The notes under the pieces: generated by a model | Database searches by the model: none | What the model was told of the DNA's origin: nothing | Seen by the model: the letters and a program-made list of their open reading frames with translations, nothing else | Position numbers and translations under genes: made by a program | Shown here: positions 52,527 to 61,444 of the stretch, piece by piece | Numbering within the stretch: position 1 is the stretch's first letter | Layout: the number at the start of each line of letters is the position of its first letter | Assembly (NCBI GenBank): GCA_050485425.1 | Contig: JBJHBJ010000008.1 | Location: 39,816-103,815, forward strand | Origin: LSCE01 sp050485425 | GTDB taxonomy: Bacteria; Pseudomonadota; Gammaproteobacteria; Nitrococcales; Aquisalimonadaceae | Length of the DNA stretch: 64,000 nucleotides | Reading direction: 5' to 3'

Positions 52527-53144
52527 ATGGCCTATCGACAGACACCCAGAATGAAGGCGCGCATGGCGCAAACACGGGAGCGGATTCTGGAAGCCGCGGA
52601 ATCCCTCGTGGCGGAGGGCGGTTACGCATCCGCCGGCGTTCCCGCGGTGGCCGCCAGGGCGGAAGTCTCCACCGGACTCATCTACCGCTACTTCCAGTCC
52701 AAGGCCGAGCTGTTCGACGAGGTCTTCCGCCACGCCTCCCAGCGGGAAATCGATGCCTGCGCCGCAGCCGCCAGACACGCGGGCAGCGCGCGCGAACGCA
52801 TCGCGCATGTTGCCCGCACCTTCGCCCGCCGGGCGCTCAAGGGGCGCCGCCTGGCCTATGCCCTGCTGGCCGAACCGGTCGACGCCACCATCGAGGCCGA
52901 ACGCCTGCATTTCCGCGCTCCCTACCGCGACATCTTCGCCGCCATCATCGAGGACGGCATACGTGCCGGCGAGATCGAGGCGCAGGACCCGCAACTGCTG
53001 GCCACGGGCATCGTCGGCGCCATCGCCGAAACGCTGGTGGGGCCGCTGAGCGCATCCCCTGAAACAGTGCATGAGAACGCCCTGGTGGATGGCGTGGCGA
53101 GATTCTGCGTGCAGGCGCTGGGGCCGTGCCCCGCCGCCCGCTGA
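52527..53144 (+). CDS. TetR/AcrR-family regulator
   Basis: 205 residues. The N-terminal helix-turn-helix reads RERILEAAESLVAEGGYASAGVPAVAARAEVSTGLIYRYFQSKAELFDEVF. The C-terminal ligand-binding half is typical. The ATG at 52527 lacks a Shine-Dalgarno, and an internal ATG at 52551 or later is possible. It probably represses itself and the divergent oxygenase through the repeat at 52502-52521, with an acyl-CoA or lipid-like ligand as an inference. Confidence 0.9.
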   Translation: MAYRQTPRMKARMAQTRERILEAAESLVAEGGYASAGVPAVAARAEVSTGLIYRYFQSKAELFDEVFRHASQREIDACAAAARHAGSARERIAHVARTFARRALKGRRLAYALLAEPVDATIEAERLHFRAPYRDIFAAIIEDGIRAGEIEAQDPQLLATGIVGAIAETLVGPLSASPETVHENALVDGVARFCVQALGPCPAAR

Positions 53145-53173
53145 TTGAACAAGCGGACTCACGGAGGTCCCCG

Positions 53174-54820
53174 ATGAGCGAGTTCTTCCAGTCGCCGCCG
53201 GAAACCGGCAATCGTTTCCACACCGACACCGCGTTACGCCTCGCGCTGCAATGGCGGCTCCCTCCGGAGGCGTTCGCGGAGGCCGAAACGTCGCTGGACC
53301 GCATGGGGCATCTCGCATGCGAGGTGATGCAGCCGCTTGCCGCCAGGGCCGAGCGCAACGAACCCGAGCATGTCCCCTACGATGCCTGGGGCCGCCGAAC
53401 CGACGACATACTGGTGGATGAAAGCTGGCGCGAGCTGATGCGCATCGGTCAGCGCGAGGGGCTGGTGGCGCTGCCCTACGAAGACCCTTACGGCGTTCAC
53501 ACCCGCATCGTGCAGGCCGGCCTGATCAATCTCTACGACCCGGCCAGCGCCGTGGCGGATTGCCCGCTGGTGATGACGGACGGCGCCGCCCGGCTGCTCA
53601 ATGAACACGACCCCGATCTGGCGGCCCGCTACGTGCCCCGGCTGACCGCCCGCGAGAACGCCTGGACCTCGGGCCAGTGGATGACGGAGAAGGAGGGGGG
53701 CTCGGACGTCAGCCGCAGTTCCACCCGCGCATGCCGGCTGCCGGACGGCAGCTGGGAACTGCACGGCACCAAGTGGTTCACCTCGGCCACAACCTCGGAG
53801 ATGGCGCTCGCGCTGGCCCGCCCGGACGGCGCCGAGGCCGGCAGCCGCGGCCTGTCGCTGTTCCTGCTGGAACTCAGGGACCGGGACGGACACTGGAACG
53901 GCATCCGTGTCCGCCGCCTGAAGGACAAGCTGGGTACCCGCGCCCTGCCCACCGCCGAACTGGATCTGGTGGGCGCGCGCGCCGTAACCGTGGGCGGCGT
54001 CGGCAACGGCGTGCGCAAGCTGACCGGGCTGCTGGGGGTGGCACGGTTCTGGGCTGCGCTCGGCGGACCGGCCGGAGTCGGCCACCTGCTGGCCCTGGCG
54101 CGGGACTACGCCCGCAAGCGCGAGGCATTCGGCAGCCGCCTGTGCGAGAACGCCATACACCGGCGCTGGCTGGCCAGGATATCGGCCGAGTATGACGCCA
54201 TGCTGATGCTGAACCTGGAGACCGCATACCAGCTTGGCCGGGCGGAACACGACGAGGACGGCATACTGGCCCGCCTCTTCGCCCCGCTCAACAAGCTGGC
54301 CTGCGCCCGCCAGGCGGTCTGGGCATCCAGCGAACTGCTGGAGAGCTTCGGCGGCGCCGGCTACGTGGAGGACAGCGGCATCCCGCGCATCTTCCGGAAC
54401 GTGCACGTGCACTGCATCTGGGAGGGCACCACGTCGGTGCTGGCCCACGACGTACTGCGCGCCCTGAAAAACCCGGAATGCGCCGAGGCCTTTACCGACG
54501 AAATCGTCCGGCGGCTACGCAACCTCAAGCTGGACGAGACCAGGGCGGTGAGGGCGCGGATTGAAGCCGCCCTGGACACGCTGGTGCCGCTGATCATCGA
54601 CCCCAGCGAAGACGAGGCCCGCCGGCTTGCCTGGGGCATGGCACGCACCCTCCAGGCAGCGCTGCTGGCCGAGTTCGCGGAATGGCGCCTGCAGACCAGG
54701 CAGGACCGCGCCGGCCTTGCGGCCGCGGAGATCTTCGCCCGGGCGGGACTGCTGGACGAACCGATGCCGGAAGAGGATGTGGCGACGCTGGACGCCCTGG
54801 CCATGGGCAATCCCGGCTAG
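53174..54820 (+). CDS. Acyl-CoA dehydrogenase, AidB-like subfamily
   Basis: 548 residues. LPYEDPYG, MTEKEGGSDVSRSST, HGTKWFTSATTSEMALALARP, KLGTRALPTAELDL and LLESFGGAGYVEDSGIPRIFRNVHVHCIWEGTTSVLAHDVLRAL match the AidB/isovaleryl-CoA dehydrogenase-like long subfamily. FAD binding and the catalytic region are as in this group. AidB itself protects DNA, but many relatives oxidise acyl-CoA. The ATG at 53174 has GGAGG upstream. It follows the TetR gene by 29 bases. Confidence 0.87.
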   Translation: MSEFFQSPPETGNRFHTDTALRLALQWRLPPEAFAEAETSLDRMGHLACEVMQPLAARAERNEPEHVPYDAWGRRTDDILVDESWRELMRIGQREGLVALPYEDPYGVHTRIVQAGLINLYDPASAVADCPLVMTDGAARLLNEHDPDLAARYVPRLTARENAWTSGQWMTEKEGGSDVSRSSTRACRLPDGSWELHGTKWFTSATTSEMALALARPDGAEAGSRGLSLFLLELRDRDGHWNGIRVRRLKDKLGTRALPTAELDLVGARAVTVGGVGNGVRKLTGLLGVARFWAALGGPAGVGHLLALARDYARKREAFGSRLCENAIHRRWLARISAEYDAMLMLNLETAYQLGRAEHDEDGILARLFAPLNKLACARQAVWASSELLESFGGAGYVEDSGIPRIFRNVHVHCIWEGTTSVLAHDVLRALKNPECAEAFTDEIVRRLRNLKLDETRAVRARIEAALDTLVPLIIDPSEDEARRLAWGMARTLQAALLAEFAEWRLQTRQDRAGLAAAEIFARAGLLDEPMPEEDVATLDALAMGNPG

Positions 54821-54953
54821 CCGGGCGCAGCGGGTTCACTTCCGGTGACGTGGATGTTCAATTCCGAACATCCTATTCTATCTGATCTGTTCCTGCGCAC
54901 GCTGCGGTTTTCCCGGCCCAGTGGTCATACCCGTCACCGGAGGAGAGGGATTG

Positions 54954-55874
54954 ATGAAGCATGAAAGCAACTGGCATTCATTCACTGCCGCGGATGGGGC
55001 GGAGATTCACTACCGTTACTGGACCAGCGGGGATACGCCACGCGCTGCCGTGCAGATCGTGCACGGCGCGGCCGAGCACAGCGGCCGGTATGACCGGTTT
55101 GCGCAGCGGCTCGTCAACGCGGGGTACGCCGTCTACGCGACCGATCACCGGGGACATGGCCGCACCCGCGTGCGCTCCGGAGAGCTGGGCGACGCCGGGC
55201 CCGATGGCTGGAACCGTTTCGTGCTGGACGAGATCGAGCTGAGCGAGCGCATTCGCAAGGAACACCCGCAGGCAAAGCTGGCACTGTTCGGCCACAGCAT
55301 GGGGTCGTTCATCGCCCAGGATTACCTGACCCGGCGCGATGATCTGCTGGACGCGCTGGTCATGTGCGGCACCACCTACACCCCGGCGCTCGCCGCCCCC
55401 ATGCCGATGGATGCGATTAAATCCGCCGCGGTGGAGACGCCGCTGGCTCCGTCGGAAATCTGGGCAGGGATGTTCGTCGGCTTCAACGAGCCCTTCAGCG
55501 ACGAACCGGGCTTCGACTGGCTCAGCCGCGACCCGCAGGAAGTGCAGAAGTACATCGACGACCCCCAGTGCGGCTTTGTGTTCAATAACGAACTCGTGCG
55601 GGACCTCTTCGTCGGGGCGCTGGACCTCGGGGACCCCGCCAGGCAGGCGCGGGTACCGAAGCAGCTCCCCATCCTGGTGATTCAGGGAGCTCAGGATCCG
55701 GTCGGCGGCAATCTTGAAGGCACGCAAGTGCTGATTGATCACTACAAGCAGCTGAACCTGACCTCCCTGGAGCACCGGTTCTACCCGGACGCGAGACACG
55801 AGTTGCTCAACGAAACGAATCGCGACGAGGTGGAATCCGACGTTCTGGCGTGGCTGAAATCAACGCTGGGTTAA
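54954..55874 (+). CDS. Alpha/beta hydrolase, monoacylglycerol lipase type
   Basis: 306 residues. VQIVHGAAEHSGRYDRFAQRLVNAGYAVYATDHRGHGRT is the MAGL-type N-terminus, and the nucleophile is in LFGHSMGSFIAQ (GHSMG). The C-terminal acid and His are in VIQGAQDPVGG and YPDARHELLNE. It hydrolyses monoacylglycerols or other esters. The ATG at 54954 has GGAGGAGAGG upstream. It follows the AidB-like gene by 133 bases and may have its own promoter. Confidence 0.9.
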   Translation: MKHESNWHSFTAADGAEIHYRYWTSGDTPRAAVQIVHGAAEHSGRYDRFAQRLVNAGYAVYATDHRGHGRTRVRSGELGDAGPDGWNRFVLDEIELSERIRKEHPQAKLALFGHSMGSFIAQDYLTRRDDLLDALVMCGTTYTPALAAPMPMDAIKSAAVETPLAPSEIWAGMFVGFNEPFSDEPGFDWLSRDPQEVQKYIDDPQCGFVFNNELVRDLFVGALDLGDPARQARVPKQLPILVIQGAQDPVGGNLEGTQVLIDHYKQLNLTSLEHRFYPDARHELLNETNRDEVESDVLAWLKSTLG

Positions 55875-56060
55875 GGAAGCACCGTGCCGGATTGACAAAC
55901 GCCGATTTCGCGATAGCCTGATATGAAACCGCTGCCAGGGATGGTTGCGATGCGTTGGAAGACAACAAGGACGTAAACACCTGCCTTTCCCGTCCTCGCT
56001 CTCGGAATCAACGCAACCTTTCCCGGTGGTGCCATTGCTGCAACCAGGGATGAACGCGTC

Positions 56061-56300
56061 ATGTCGATTTTCCTCCAGTACGACGCAATTCAGGGAGACG
56101 GTGCCGGTGCGGGTGGCCATCAAGGCCGGATCACAGCGGAAGAAATCCACTTTGCCGGCACACACCGTCGGATCACTTCAGCGACCGGCACCCGATTCGA
56201 TCGGGAGTCAGCGAATACCGAGTTCTCCGAGGTTGTGCTGACCCGCTACGCCGACAGAGCATCCCCGTACCTGTTCCTTGAGGAACGAAGCTCCAGCTAG
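56061..56300 (+). pseudogene. hcp: Truncated Hcp (type VI secretion tube protein)
   Basis: 79 residues. MSIFLQYDAIQGDG, GHQGRITAEEIHF, ITSATGTRFDRESA and FSEVVLTRYADRASPYLF align well with the N-terminal half of Hcp proteins of the COG3157 type. A stop follows in LEERSSS, where a complete protein would continue for another 80 residues or so. No other type VI gene is in the window. I read this as a remnant or a short Hcp-like orphan. Ribosome site signals are weak. Confidence 0.6.
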
Positions 56301-56425
56301 CGAAAAGATTTATTCTTTACTCCGTATCTCTATTCCTCCTTGCGACCGCGCTTTTCGACCTGTTTGGCGTAGACATCCTTGGCAGCGGTTAGCGACGAGG
56401 ACAAAACAACCAACGAGGCTTCAGA

Positions 56426-56587
56426 ATGGAACTCTGGATGCTACCTTTCGCCATTTTGATGGCGGCGTTCTTCACAAAGATATTCTCCGAGGACGGTGAG
56501 AAATTGTCCGTGCGGGAGGCGATTGCCATCGGTGCGACGGGTACCGCGATTACCGTGACCATCGACGCATTGCGCGGGATACTCTGA
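56426..56587 (+). CDS. Small single-span membrane protein, unknown
   Basis: 53 residues. The N-terminus MELWMLPFAILMAAFFTKIF is a hydrophobic segment, followed by a Glu/Asp-rich stretch and a second moderately hydrophobic piece IAIGATGTAITVTIDA. GAGG lies eight bases upstream of the ATG. It follows the Hcp remnant by 125 bases and could be a small immunity-like or unrelated membrane peptide. I do not recognise a family. Confidence 0.45.
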   Translation: MELWMLPFAILMAAFFTKIFSEDGEKLSVREAIAIGATGTAITVTIDALRGIL

Positions 56588-56812
56588 GCCGCCCCGCCCT
56601 CTGTCGCCAGACGACGTCCCTTGCCCCCGGCTCCCGGAAGGGCGGCCAAAAGCGTTGTCCCGCTTTCTCTTCATTCGGCTCGGTCTCGTCGTGCAACCTC
56701 AGCCAACCAGCCAGTGGCAGAGAGCGCTAACGCCCACGTATCCGACATGAGAAGGCAAAGGTGTCCCGGGTGCCTTTACAATGGCACCCGACGACCGTGC
56801 ACCGGAGGCTCG

Positions 56813-57541
56813 ATGCAACAGAATCTGTCTACCGCGCAGGCCGCCATGCTGGGCATGCGCGCGTCCTCTCCCGTGGCCATCGCCTATCTGGGCATCGGTC
56901 TCGCCGCCGGCGTTGTGGGCGCCGAAGCGGGGTTGAGCCCCGCAGAAGTGGGTCTGCTTTCCCTGCTGCTGTTCGCCGGTTCCGCCCAGTTCGTGTTTGC
57001 GGACCTGTACACCGGCGCGGTCACCGCGCTGGTGACGACCGTGTTCCTGGTGAACCTGCGCCACCTGCTGTATTCCACGGCGCTGTCTCCCCGCGTGCGA
57101 CATCATTCGCTGGGCGCCCGGTTTCTCGTCGGCGCCCAGCTCACCGACGAGACGTTCGCCCTGGCCAGCGGGCTGATCGGCAGCCGCCTGCACTACGCCG
57201 CCTGGATGATCGGGCTGAACGGTGCGGCCTACCTCGCCTGGTGCACCGGCAGCGTCACCGGGGCGGTGCTTGGAACCATGGCCGGGGCCATTGATGCGCT
57301 GGGACTGGAGTTCGCACTGGCAGGCATGTTCGCCGCGCTGCTGGTGGGGCAGATCCGCAACCGCCTGGAAACGCGCCAGCTCGGCGTGATCGTGGCACTG
57401 CTGGCCGCAACGCTGATTGTCATGCTCGACTACTGGCGCCCACACCCGCTGAACCTGGTACTCACCACGGTCGTTGCCGCCACGGTGGGCCTGATACTGG
57501 GAAGTCGGCACGCTGATCGGGTGAAGGACGAAGAGGCATGA
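56813..57541 (+). CDS. azlC: AzlC-family branched-chain amino acid exporter subunit
   Basis: 242 residues with about seven membrane segments. GIGLAAGVVGAEAGLSPAEVGLLSLLLFAGSAQFVFADLYTGAV is the AzlC signature. AzlC with AzlD exports branched-chain amino acids or analogues. GGAGG lies upstream of the ATG at 56813. Its stop overlaps azlD (ATGA at 57538-57541). Confidence 0.92.
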   Translation: MQQNLSTAQAAMLGMRASSPVAIAYLGIGLAAGVVGAEAGLSPAEVGLLSLLLFAGSAQFVFADLYTGAVTALVTTVFLVNLRHLLYSTALSPRVRHHSLGARFLVGAQLTDETFALASGLIGSRLHYAAWMIGLNGAAYLAWCTGSVTGAVLGTMAGAIDALGLEFALAGMFAALLVGQIRNRLETRQLGVIVALLAATLIVMLDYWRPHPLNLVLTTVVAATVGLILGSRHADRVKDEEA

Positions 57542-57867
57542 CAGTTCGCCCCGACGTTCTGCTGATGATCCTGGCCTGCATGGCGGTCACCATCATCCCG
57601 CGCGTACTGCCGCTGGTGCTGGCGCGGGTGATCCGGCTGCCGCGGCTGCTGGAGGAATGGCTGACCTATATCCCTATCGCCGTGATCGCGGCACTGCTCA
57701 CTGATCAGGTCCTGCTGGTGGGCGAGGGCCCCGGCATTAGCTGGTCGCTGCCGCATGTGGCGGCCGGCATCGGCGCCCTGGTGATTGCCGCGGTCACCCG
57801 TAGCATTGCCCTGACCGTGATCGGCGGGGTGGCGATGTTCGCCATCCTGCAGATGGTCATTTCGTAA
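57538..57867 (+). CDS. azlD: AzlD-family transporter subunit
   Basis: 109 residues with three to four membrane segments (LLMILACMAVTIIPRVLPLVLA and following), typical of AzlD in length and pattern. It starts inside the azlC stop, so the two are coupled. The pair forms the exporter at the inner membrane. Confidence 0.92.
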   Translation: MTVRPDVLLMILACMAVTIIPRVLPLVLARVIRLPRLLEEWLTYIPIAVIAALLTDQVLLVGEGPGISWSLPHVAAGIGALVIAAVTRSIALTVIGGVAMFAILQMVIS

Positions 57868-58043
57868 TACGCCTCATCCGACGAACGAGGCAGGGGTCGG
57901 ATGACAGGGGGCCACCTCCTTTTTGTTCATGTTTGTAGACGATAAGTCCATGCCACACCCATCACAGCCCCTTCATCTACATATATAAACTCCTCTCCGT
58001 TCCAGGCGCCTTCCAGGGGCCGATCATCAAGACGGGAGAGATC

Positions 58044-58907
58044 ATGAGCGACATCACCATTATCGGCCTTGGGGCCATGGGCACCGCGCTTGCGGAAGCT
58101 TTCCTCAAGAAGGGCCTGGCCGTGACAGTGTGGAACCGAACACCGGAGAAGGCGCAGCCACTCGCGGCCAGGGGAGCGCATCACGCAGGGCAGATCGAGG
58201 AAGCGCTGGAAGCCAGCCCGCTGGTATTGGTCTCGGTGCTGGACTATCCGGCCGTGCGAGGCATTCTGCAGAGCGCGCCTGAGGGGCTGCTTGCCGGCAG
58301 GACATTGGTCAACGTCACCAACGGCACCCCCGACGAGGCACGGGAGATGGCAGCGTGGGTGACGACACGGGGAGCGGGCTATATCGATGGCGGCATCATG
58401 GTCACGCCCGAGTTGGTCGGCCAGCCGGAGGCCTTCGTGTTGTACAGCGGTTCCGGGGAAGCGTTTCGTGCCGTTGAGCCGACACTCGCCATACTGGGAA
58501 GACCCGCCTATGTGGGCGAGGATCCGGCACTTGCGCCGTTGTATGACCTGAGCCTGCTCAGCGCGATGTTCGGCATGTTCGGCGGCTTTCTTCACGCTGC
58601 GGCGCTATTGCGCTCGGAGGACGTTCCTGCGGCCCAGGGCACGCACATGATCATGTCGTTGCTGAAAGCCATGATCGAGCTCTTCCCCGAAATCGCCCGG
58701 GAAATTGACACCCGGGAATACCCCGCCCCCAGCTCCAACAACGCCATGATGGCCACCGCGCTGCGCAAGGTGCTGGACGGCAGTCGTGAACAGGGCGTGC
58801 GGGGAGACCTGATGGAGCCGGTCTGGCAACTGTTCGACCAGGGCACGCGCAGTGGTCAGGGCAAACGGGACATCTCGGCACTGGTGCCGCTGCTGTTCAC
58901 CGCCTGA
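58044..58907 (+). CDS. NAD(P)-dependent dehydrogenase, imine reductase-like
   Basis: 287 residues. ITIIGLGAMGTALAEAF is the Rossmann loop, NRTPEKAQPL the NADP-contact segment, and the C-terminal helical half (LSLLSAMFGMFGGFLHAAALL) forms the shared dimer domain. This 6-phosphogluconate/beta-hydroxyacid dehydrogenase branch includes imine reductases. The substrate is unknown. Its 3' end overlaps the convergent LysR gene by 52 bases. Confidence 0.87.
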   Translation: MSDITIIGLGAMGTALAEAFLKKGLAVTVWNRTPEKAQPLAARGAHHAGQIEEALEASPLVLVSVLDYPAVRGILQSAPEGLLAGRTLVNVTNGTPDEAREMAAWVTTRGAGYIDGGIMVTPELVGQPEAFVLYSGSGEAFRAVEPTLAILGRPAYVGEDPALAPLYDLSLLSAMFGMFGGFLHAAALLRSEDVPAAQGTHMIMSLLKAMIELFPEIAREIDTREYPAPSSNNAMMATALRKVLDGSREQGVRGDLMEPVWQLFDQGTRSGQGKRDISALVPLLFTA

Positions 58908-59791
58908 TCACCCAGCCGCCGGATCAGCACGTCCGCCACCACGCGTACGGACGGCAGTTGACCACGGCGATGCGGCATCAGCAACGTCGTGGTGATTTCA
59001 CCGGCAGTCCAGCCGGGGAGCACACGCTGAAGCTCCCCGGCACGGATCGCCCCGGCGCAAAGCCGGCTCGGCAGACAGGCGATACCGAGCCCCGCCCTTG
59101 CCGCTTCCATCAGCGGAATGGTCTCGTTCGCGTGGTAACGGGCCGGCAGCGAGATCGTATGGGTCACCCCGTCCTCGTTGCGCAAGGTCCAGCCGGTGTC
59201 CCCCAGGCTGGCAAACACCCCTTCCGCGCCAAGCAGTTCCGACGGGTGCCGAACGGAACCGAGCCGTTCCGCATAGCCCTCGGAGGCGACCAGCCAGAAC
59301 GCGTCGATGCCCAGCCGGCGCTGTACCAACCCGGAATCCGGTAGCGGTTTCCGGTGATCCCGGATGGCGATATCGAAGCCGTCCTGGACCACGTCCACGA
59401 AGCCATCCGTGACATGCAACGCAACACGAATCCGCGGATGGGCGGCGGCGATCTCCGGCAACAGCGGCGCCAGAAAATGCTGGGCCGTCGGAATGGAGGC
59501 CGTCACGCGAACCGTTCCGCTGGGCTCGGCCAGCCTGCCGGAGATCACGTGCTCGGCCGCCTCGGCCTCGATCAGCATGGCCGATGCGTGCCGGTAGAGC
59601 TCCTGCCCGAGTTCGGTCACCGTGAAACTGCGTGACGTACGCTGAATCAGCCGCACGCCGGCCTGCCGTTCCAGTTCCTTCACACGCTTGCTGAGCGTCG
59701 ATTTCGGCACCCCCAGCTTTCGGCTGGCGGCAGTGAACCCTCCGTGGTCCACCACCTGCACGAAAACCTGGAGATCATTGAGGTTGAGCAC
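58856..59791 (-). CDS. LysR-family regulator, convergent to the imine reductase-like gene
   Basis: 311 residues. The winged helix-turn-helix reads DHGGFTAASRKLGVPKSTLSKRVKELERQAGVRLIQRTSRSFTVTE. The effector domain fills the rest. The 52-base overlap with the opposite coding end means both proteins keep their family C-terminus, or one has an extended tail; the last ~15 residues of LysR here (VNSSGTSAEMSRLP) look like extension. It probably regulates a gene to its right or the methyltransferase cluster. Confidence 0.9.
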   Translation of the reverse strand: MLNLNDLQVFVQVVDHGGFTAASRKLGVPKSTLSKRVKELERQAGVRLIQRTSRSFTVTELGQELYRHASAMLIEAEAAEHVISGRLAEPSGTVRVTASIPTAQHFLAPLLPEIAAAHPRIRVALHVTDGFVDVVQDGFDIAIRDHRKPLPDSGLVQRRLGIDAFWLVASEGYAERLGSVRHPSELLGAEGVFASLGDTGWTLRNEDGVTHTISLPARYHANETIPLMEAARAGLGIACLPSRLCAGAIRAGELQRVLPGWTAGEITTTLLMPHRRGQLPSVRVVADVLIRRLGDQAVNSSGTSAEMSRLP

Positions 59792-59908
59792 GTCCGCATT
59801 GTCTCTATTCGTGGACGGCCCGATTGGATTCCGTCCGGTGTCAGTTATCGTCCATGAATATACACCTTTCAGCCGGACGGCTCCGCCGACATGCCAGACT
59901 GGCGGCCC

Positions 59909-60739
59909 CTACTTCCGCCTCCCGACAATCGCCAGGTATTCACGCCGGATATGCAGTCCGGCAGCCGTGGCAAACTTCCCATGGTAGGCATCGACATCCT
60001 CCCGGAACGCCTGACGCCGGCTTTCCGGCAGCTGCTCGATGACCTGCTTCATCGGTCCGAATCCCCGCGCGTACCAGTTCCAGACGTCCTCGACGTTGTC
60101 GAAGTAATGGTTGTTGACGCCTTGCTCGAACCACAGCTCGAAATCATCGCCCAGCAGTTCCCTGGCGTGATCGGGATCGCCCCAGGCCAGGGGGGAGGGT
60201 TCCGGCGGCGGTGCGTCGCTGTGCTTGCCGATAACGCCGAAGAAATCCGCGACCGAACCTCCCGGCGCCCAGACCACGAGCGACAGCCGGCCACCGGGGC
60301 GACAGACCCGCCCCATTTCGCGTGCTGCCTGGTGCTGGTCGGCGGCGAACATCACGCCGAAGGTGGAGATGATCCCGTCAAAGCTGGCGTCCGGAAACGG
60401 CAGATCCTCGGCATCGGCGGGGCGATACACGATTCGCGGCTGGACGTGGGCCGACAGATCCTCCGCGGCATGCAACAGGTCGGATGCGATATCCACCCCG
60501 GTGACCTCCGCCCCGAGCCGCGCTGCGTTTCGGGCGGCCCAGCCGGTACCCGTGGCCACATCCAGAATCCGTTGGCCGGGGCGCGGGGAAAGCCGCTGGG
60601 TGGCATGCGCGATGGCATCCGACACACCGAAACTGATGTCGTCGTAGTCCCGGCCCCCCAGCCCCCAGGTACGGGCGGCATCCACATGGTGGGGCTTCGG
60701 TCCTGCCTGATTCCCGGTGATCGTCTCCTGATAGCTCAT
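59909..60739 (-). CDS. Class I SAM-dependent methyltransferase
   Basis: 276 residues. RILDVATGTGWAARNAARLGAEVTGVDIA is the SAM loop, with GIISTFGVMFAADQHQ and GGRLSLVVWAP following, typical of Methyltransf_11/25 enzymes. It is divergent from a TetR gene with two operator-like sites in the short spacer. The substrate is unknown. Confidence 0.9.
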   Translation of the reverse strand: MSYQETITGNQAGPKPHHVDAARTWGLGGRDYDDISFGVSDAIAHATQRLSPRPGQRILDVATGTGWAARNAARLGAEVTGVDIASDLLHAAEDLSAHVQPRIVYRPADAEDLPFPDASFDGIISTFGVMFAADQHQAAREMGRVCRPGGRLSLVVWAPGGSVADFFGVIGKHSDAPPPEPSPLAWGDPDHARELLGDDFELWFEQGVNNHYFDNVEDVWNWYARGFGPMKQVIEQLPESRRQAFREDVDAYHGKFATAAGLHIRREYLAIVGRRK

Positions 60740-60761
60740 GACTGCCTCCGAATTGCTTCAT

Positions 60762-60798
60762 TAGACCGATCATCATAATATATAGACCGATCGTCATA
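60762..60798. promoter_or_regulatory. Double TAGACCGATC operator
   Basis: TAGACCGATCATCATA at 60762-60777 and TAGACCGATCGTCATA at 60783-60798 are 21 bases apart, two helical turns. Both fit the LmrA/YxaF-type TetR operator TAGACC-N-N-TC. They lie between the methyltransferase and the TetR gene and probably bind the latter. Confidence 0.65.
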
Positions 60799-60826
60799 TT
60801 CGGTCAATGATGCTAGACAAGGATTC

Positions 60827-61411
60827 ATGGCCACCAATACCAGAGCCCGAATGATCGAGACGACCGCGCGCCTGATCCAGACGCGCGGCCTGCACGGCGT
60901 CAGCCTCAACGACATCCTCAGCGAGAGCGGCGCCCCGCGGGGTTCGCTTTACTTCCACTTTCCCGGCGGGAAGGACGCACTGGTCCTGGAAGCCATGCGC
61001 GCCGGCATCGAGGAGGCCACGCAGGTGCTGCGGGAATGCCTGGAGAACGCGGAACACCCCGCCGCCGGCGTCCAGGCCTTCTTCCAGGAAGCGGCCGGGG
61101 AAATGGCGGATTCGGACTACGCCTTCGGCTGCCCGGTCGCGCCCATCGTGCTGGACGGCCCGGGTTCAGGCTCTGAACTGGCCGCGGCGTGCCAGGCGGC
61201 GTTCGACGAGTGGATGGATCTGTACCGCCAGGCGCTTATCGGCGCAGGCGTGGCACCTGGCCGCGCGGGCCGGCTGGCCCGGATGATCGTCGCCGGCCTG
61301 GAAGGCGCCCTGATCATGGCCCGCAGTGAACGGAGCACCGACTGCATCACGCAGGTTGGCGACGAAATCGCGGCACTGATCGCGACCGCAACCCACCGGC
61401 AGGCCTCCTGA
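60827..61411 (+). CDS. TetR-family regulator, LmrA/YxaF type
   Basis: 194 residues. The HTH reads MIETTARLIQTRGLHGVSLNDILSESGAPRGSLYFHFPGGKDALVLEAM; the phrase RGSLYFHFPGGKDAL is characteristic of the LmrA/YxaF group. The C-terminal half matches the same family (AFGCPVAPIVLD, ALIMARSERST). It probably represses the divergent methyltransferase and itself. The ATG at 60827 has AAGGAT upstream. Confidence 0.92.
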   Translation: MATNTRARMIETTARLIQTRGLHGVSLNDILSESGAPRGSLYFHFPGGKDALVLEAMRAGIEEATQVLRECLENAEHPAAGVQAFFQEAAGEMADSDYAFGCPVAPIVLDGPGSGSELAAACQAAFDEWMDLYRQALIGAGVAPGRAGRLARMIVAGLEGALIMARSERSTDCITQVGDEIAALIATATHRQAS

Positions 61412-61444
61412 TCAGTGTTTCCCTAGGGGCTCGGCGGCCGCTTT

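Noticed and set aside
56278..56499. 73-codon frame after the Hcp remnant
   Set aside because: Out of frame with Hcp and not Hcp-like; it overlaps the small membrane protein's better-supported frame.
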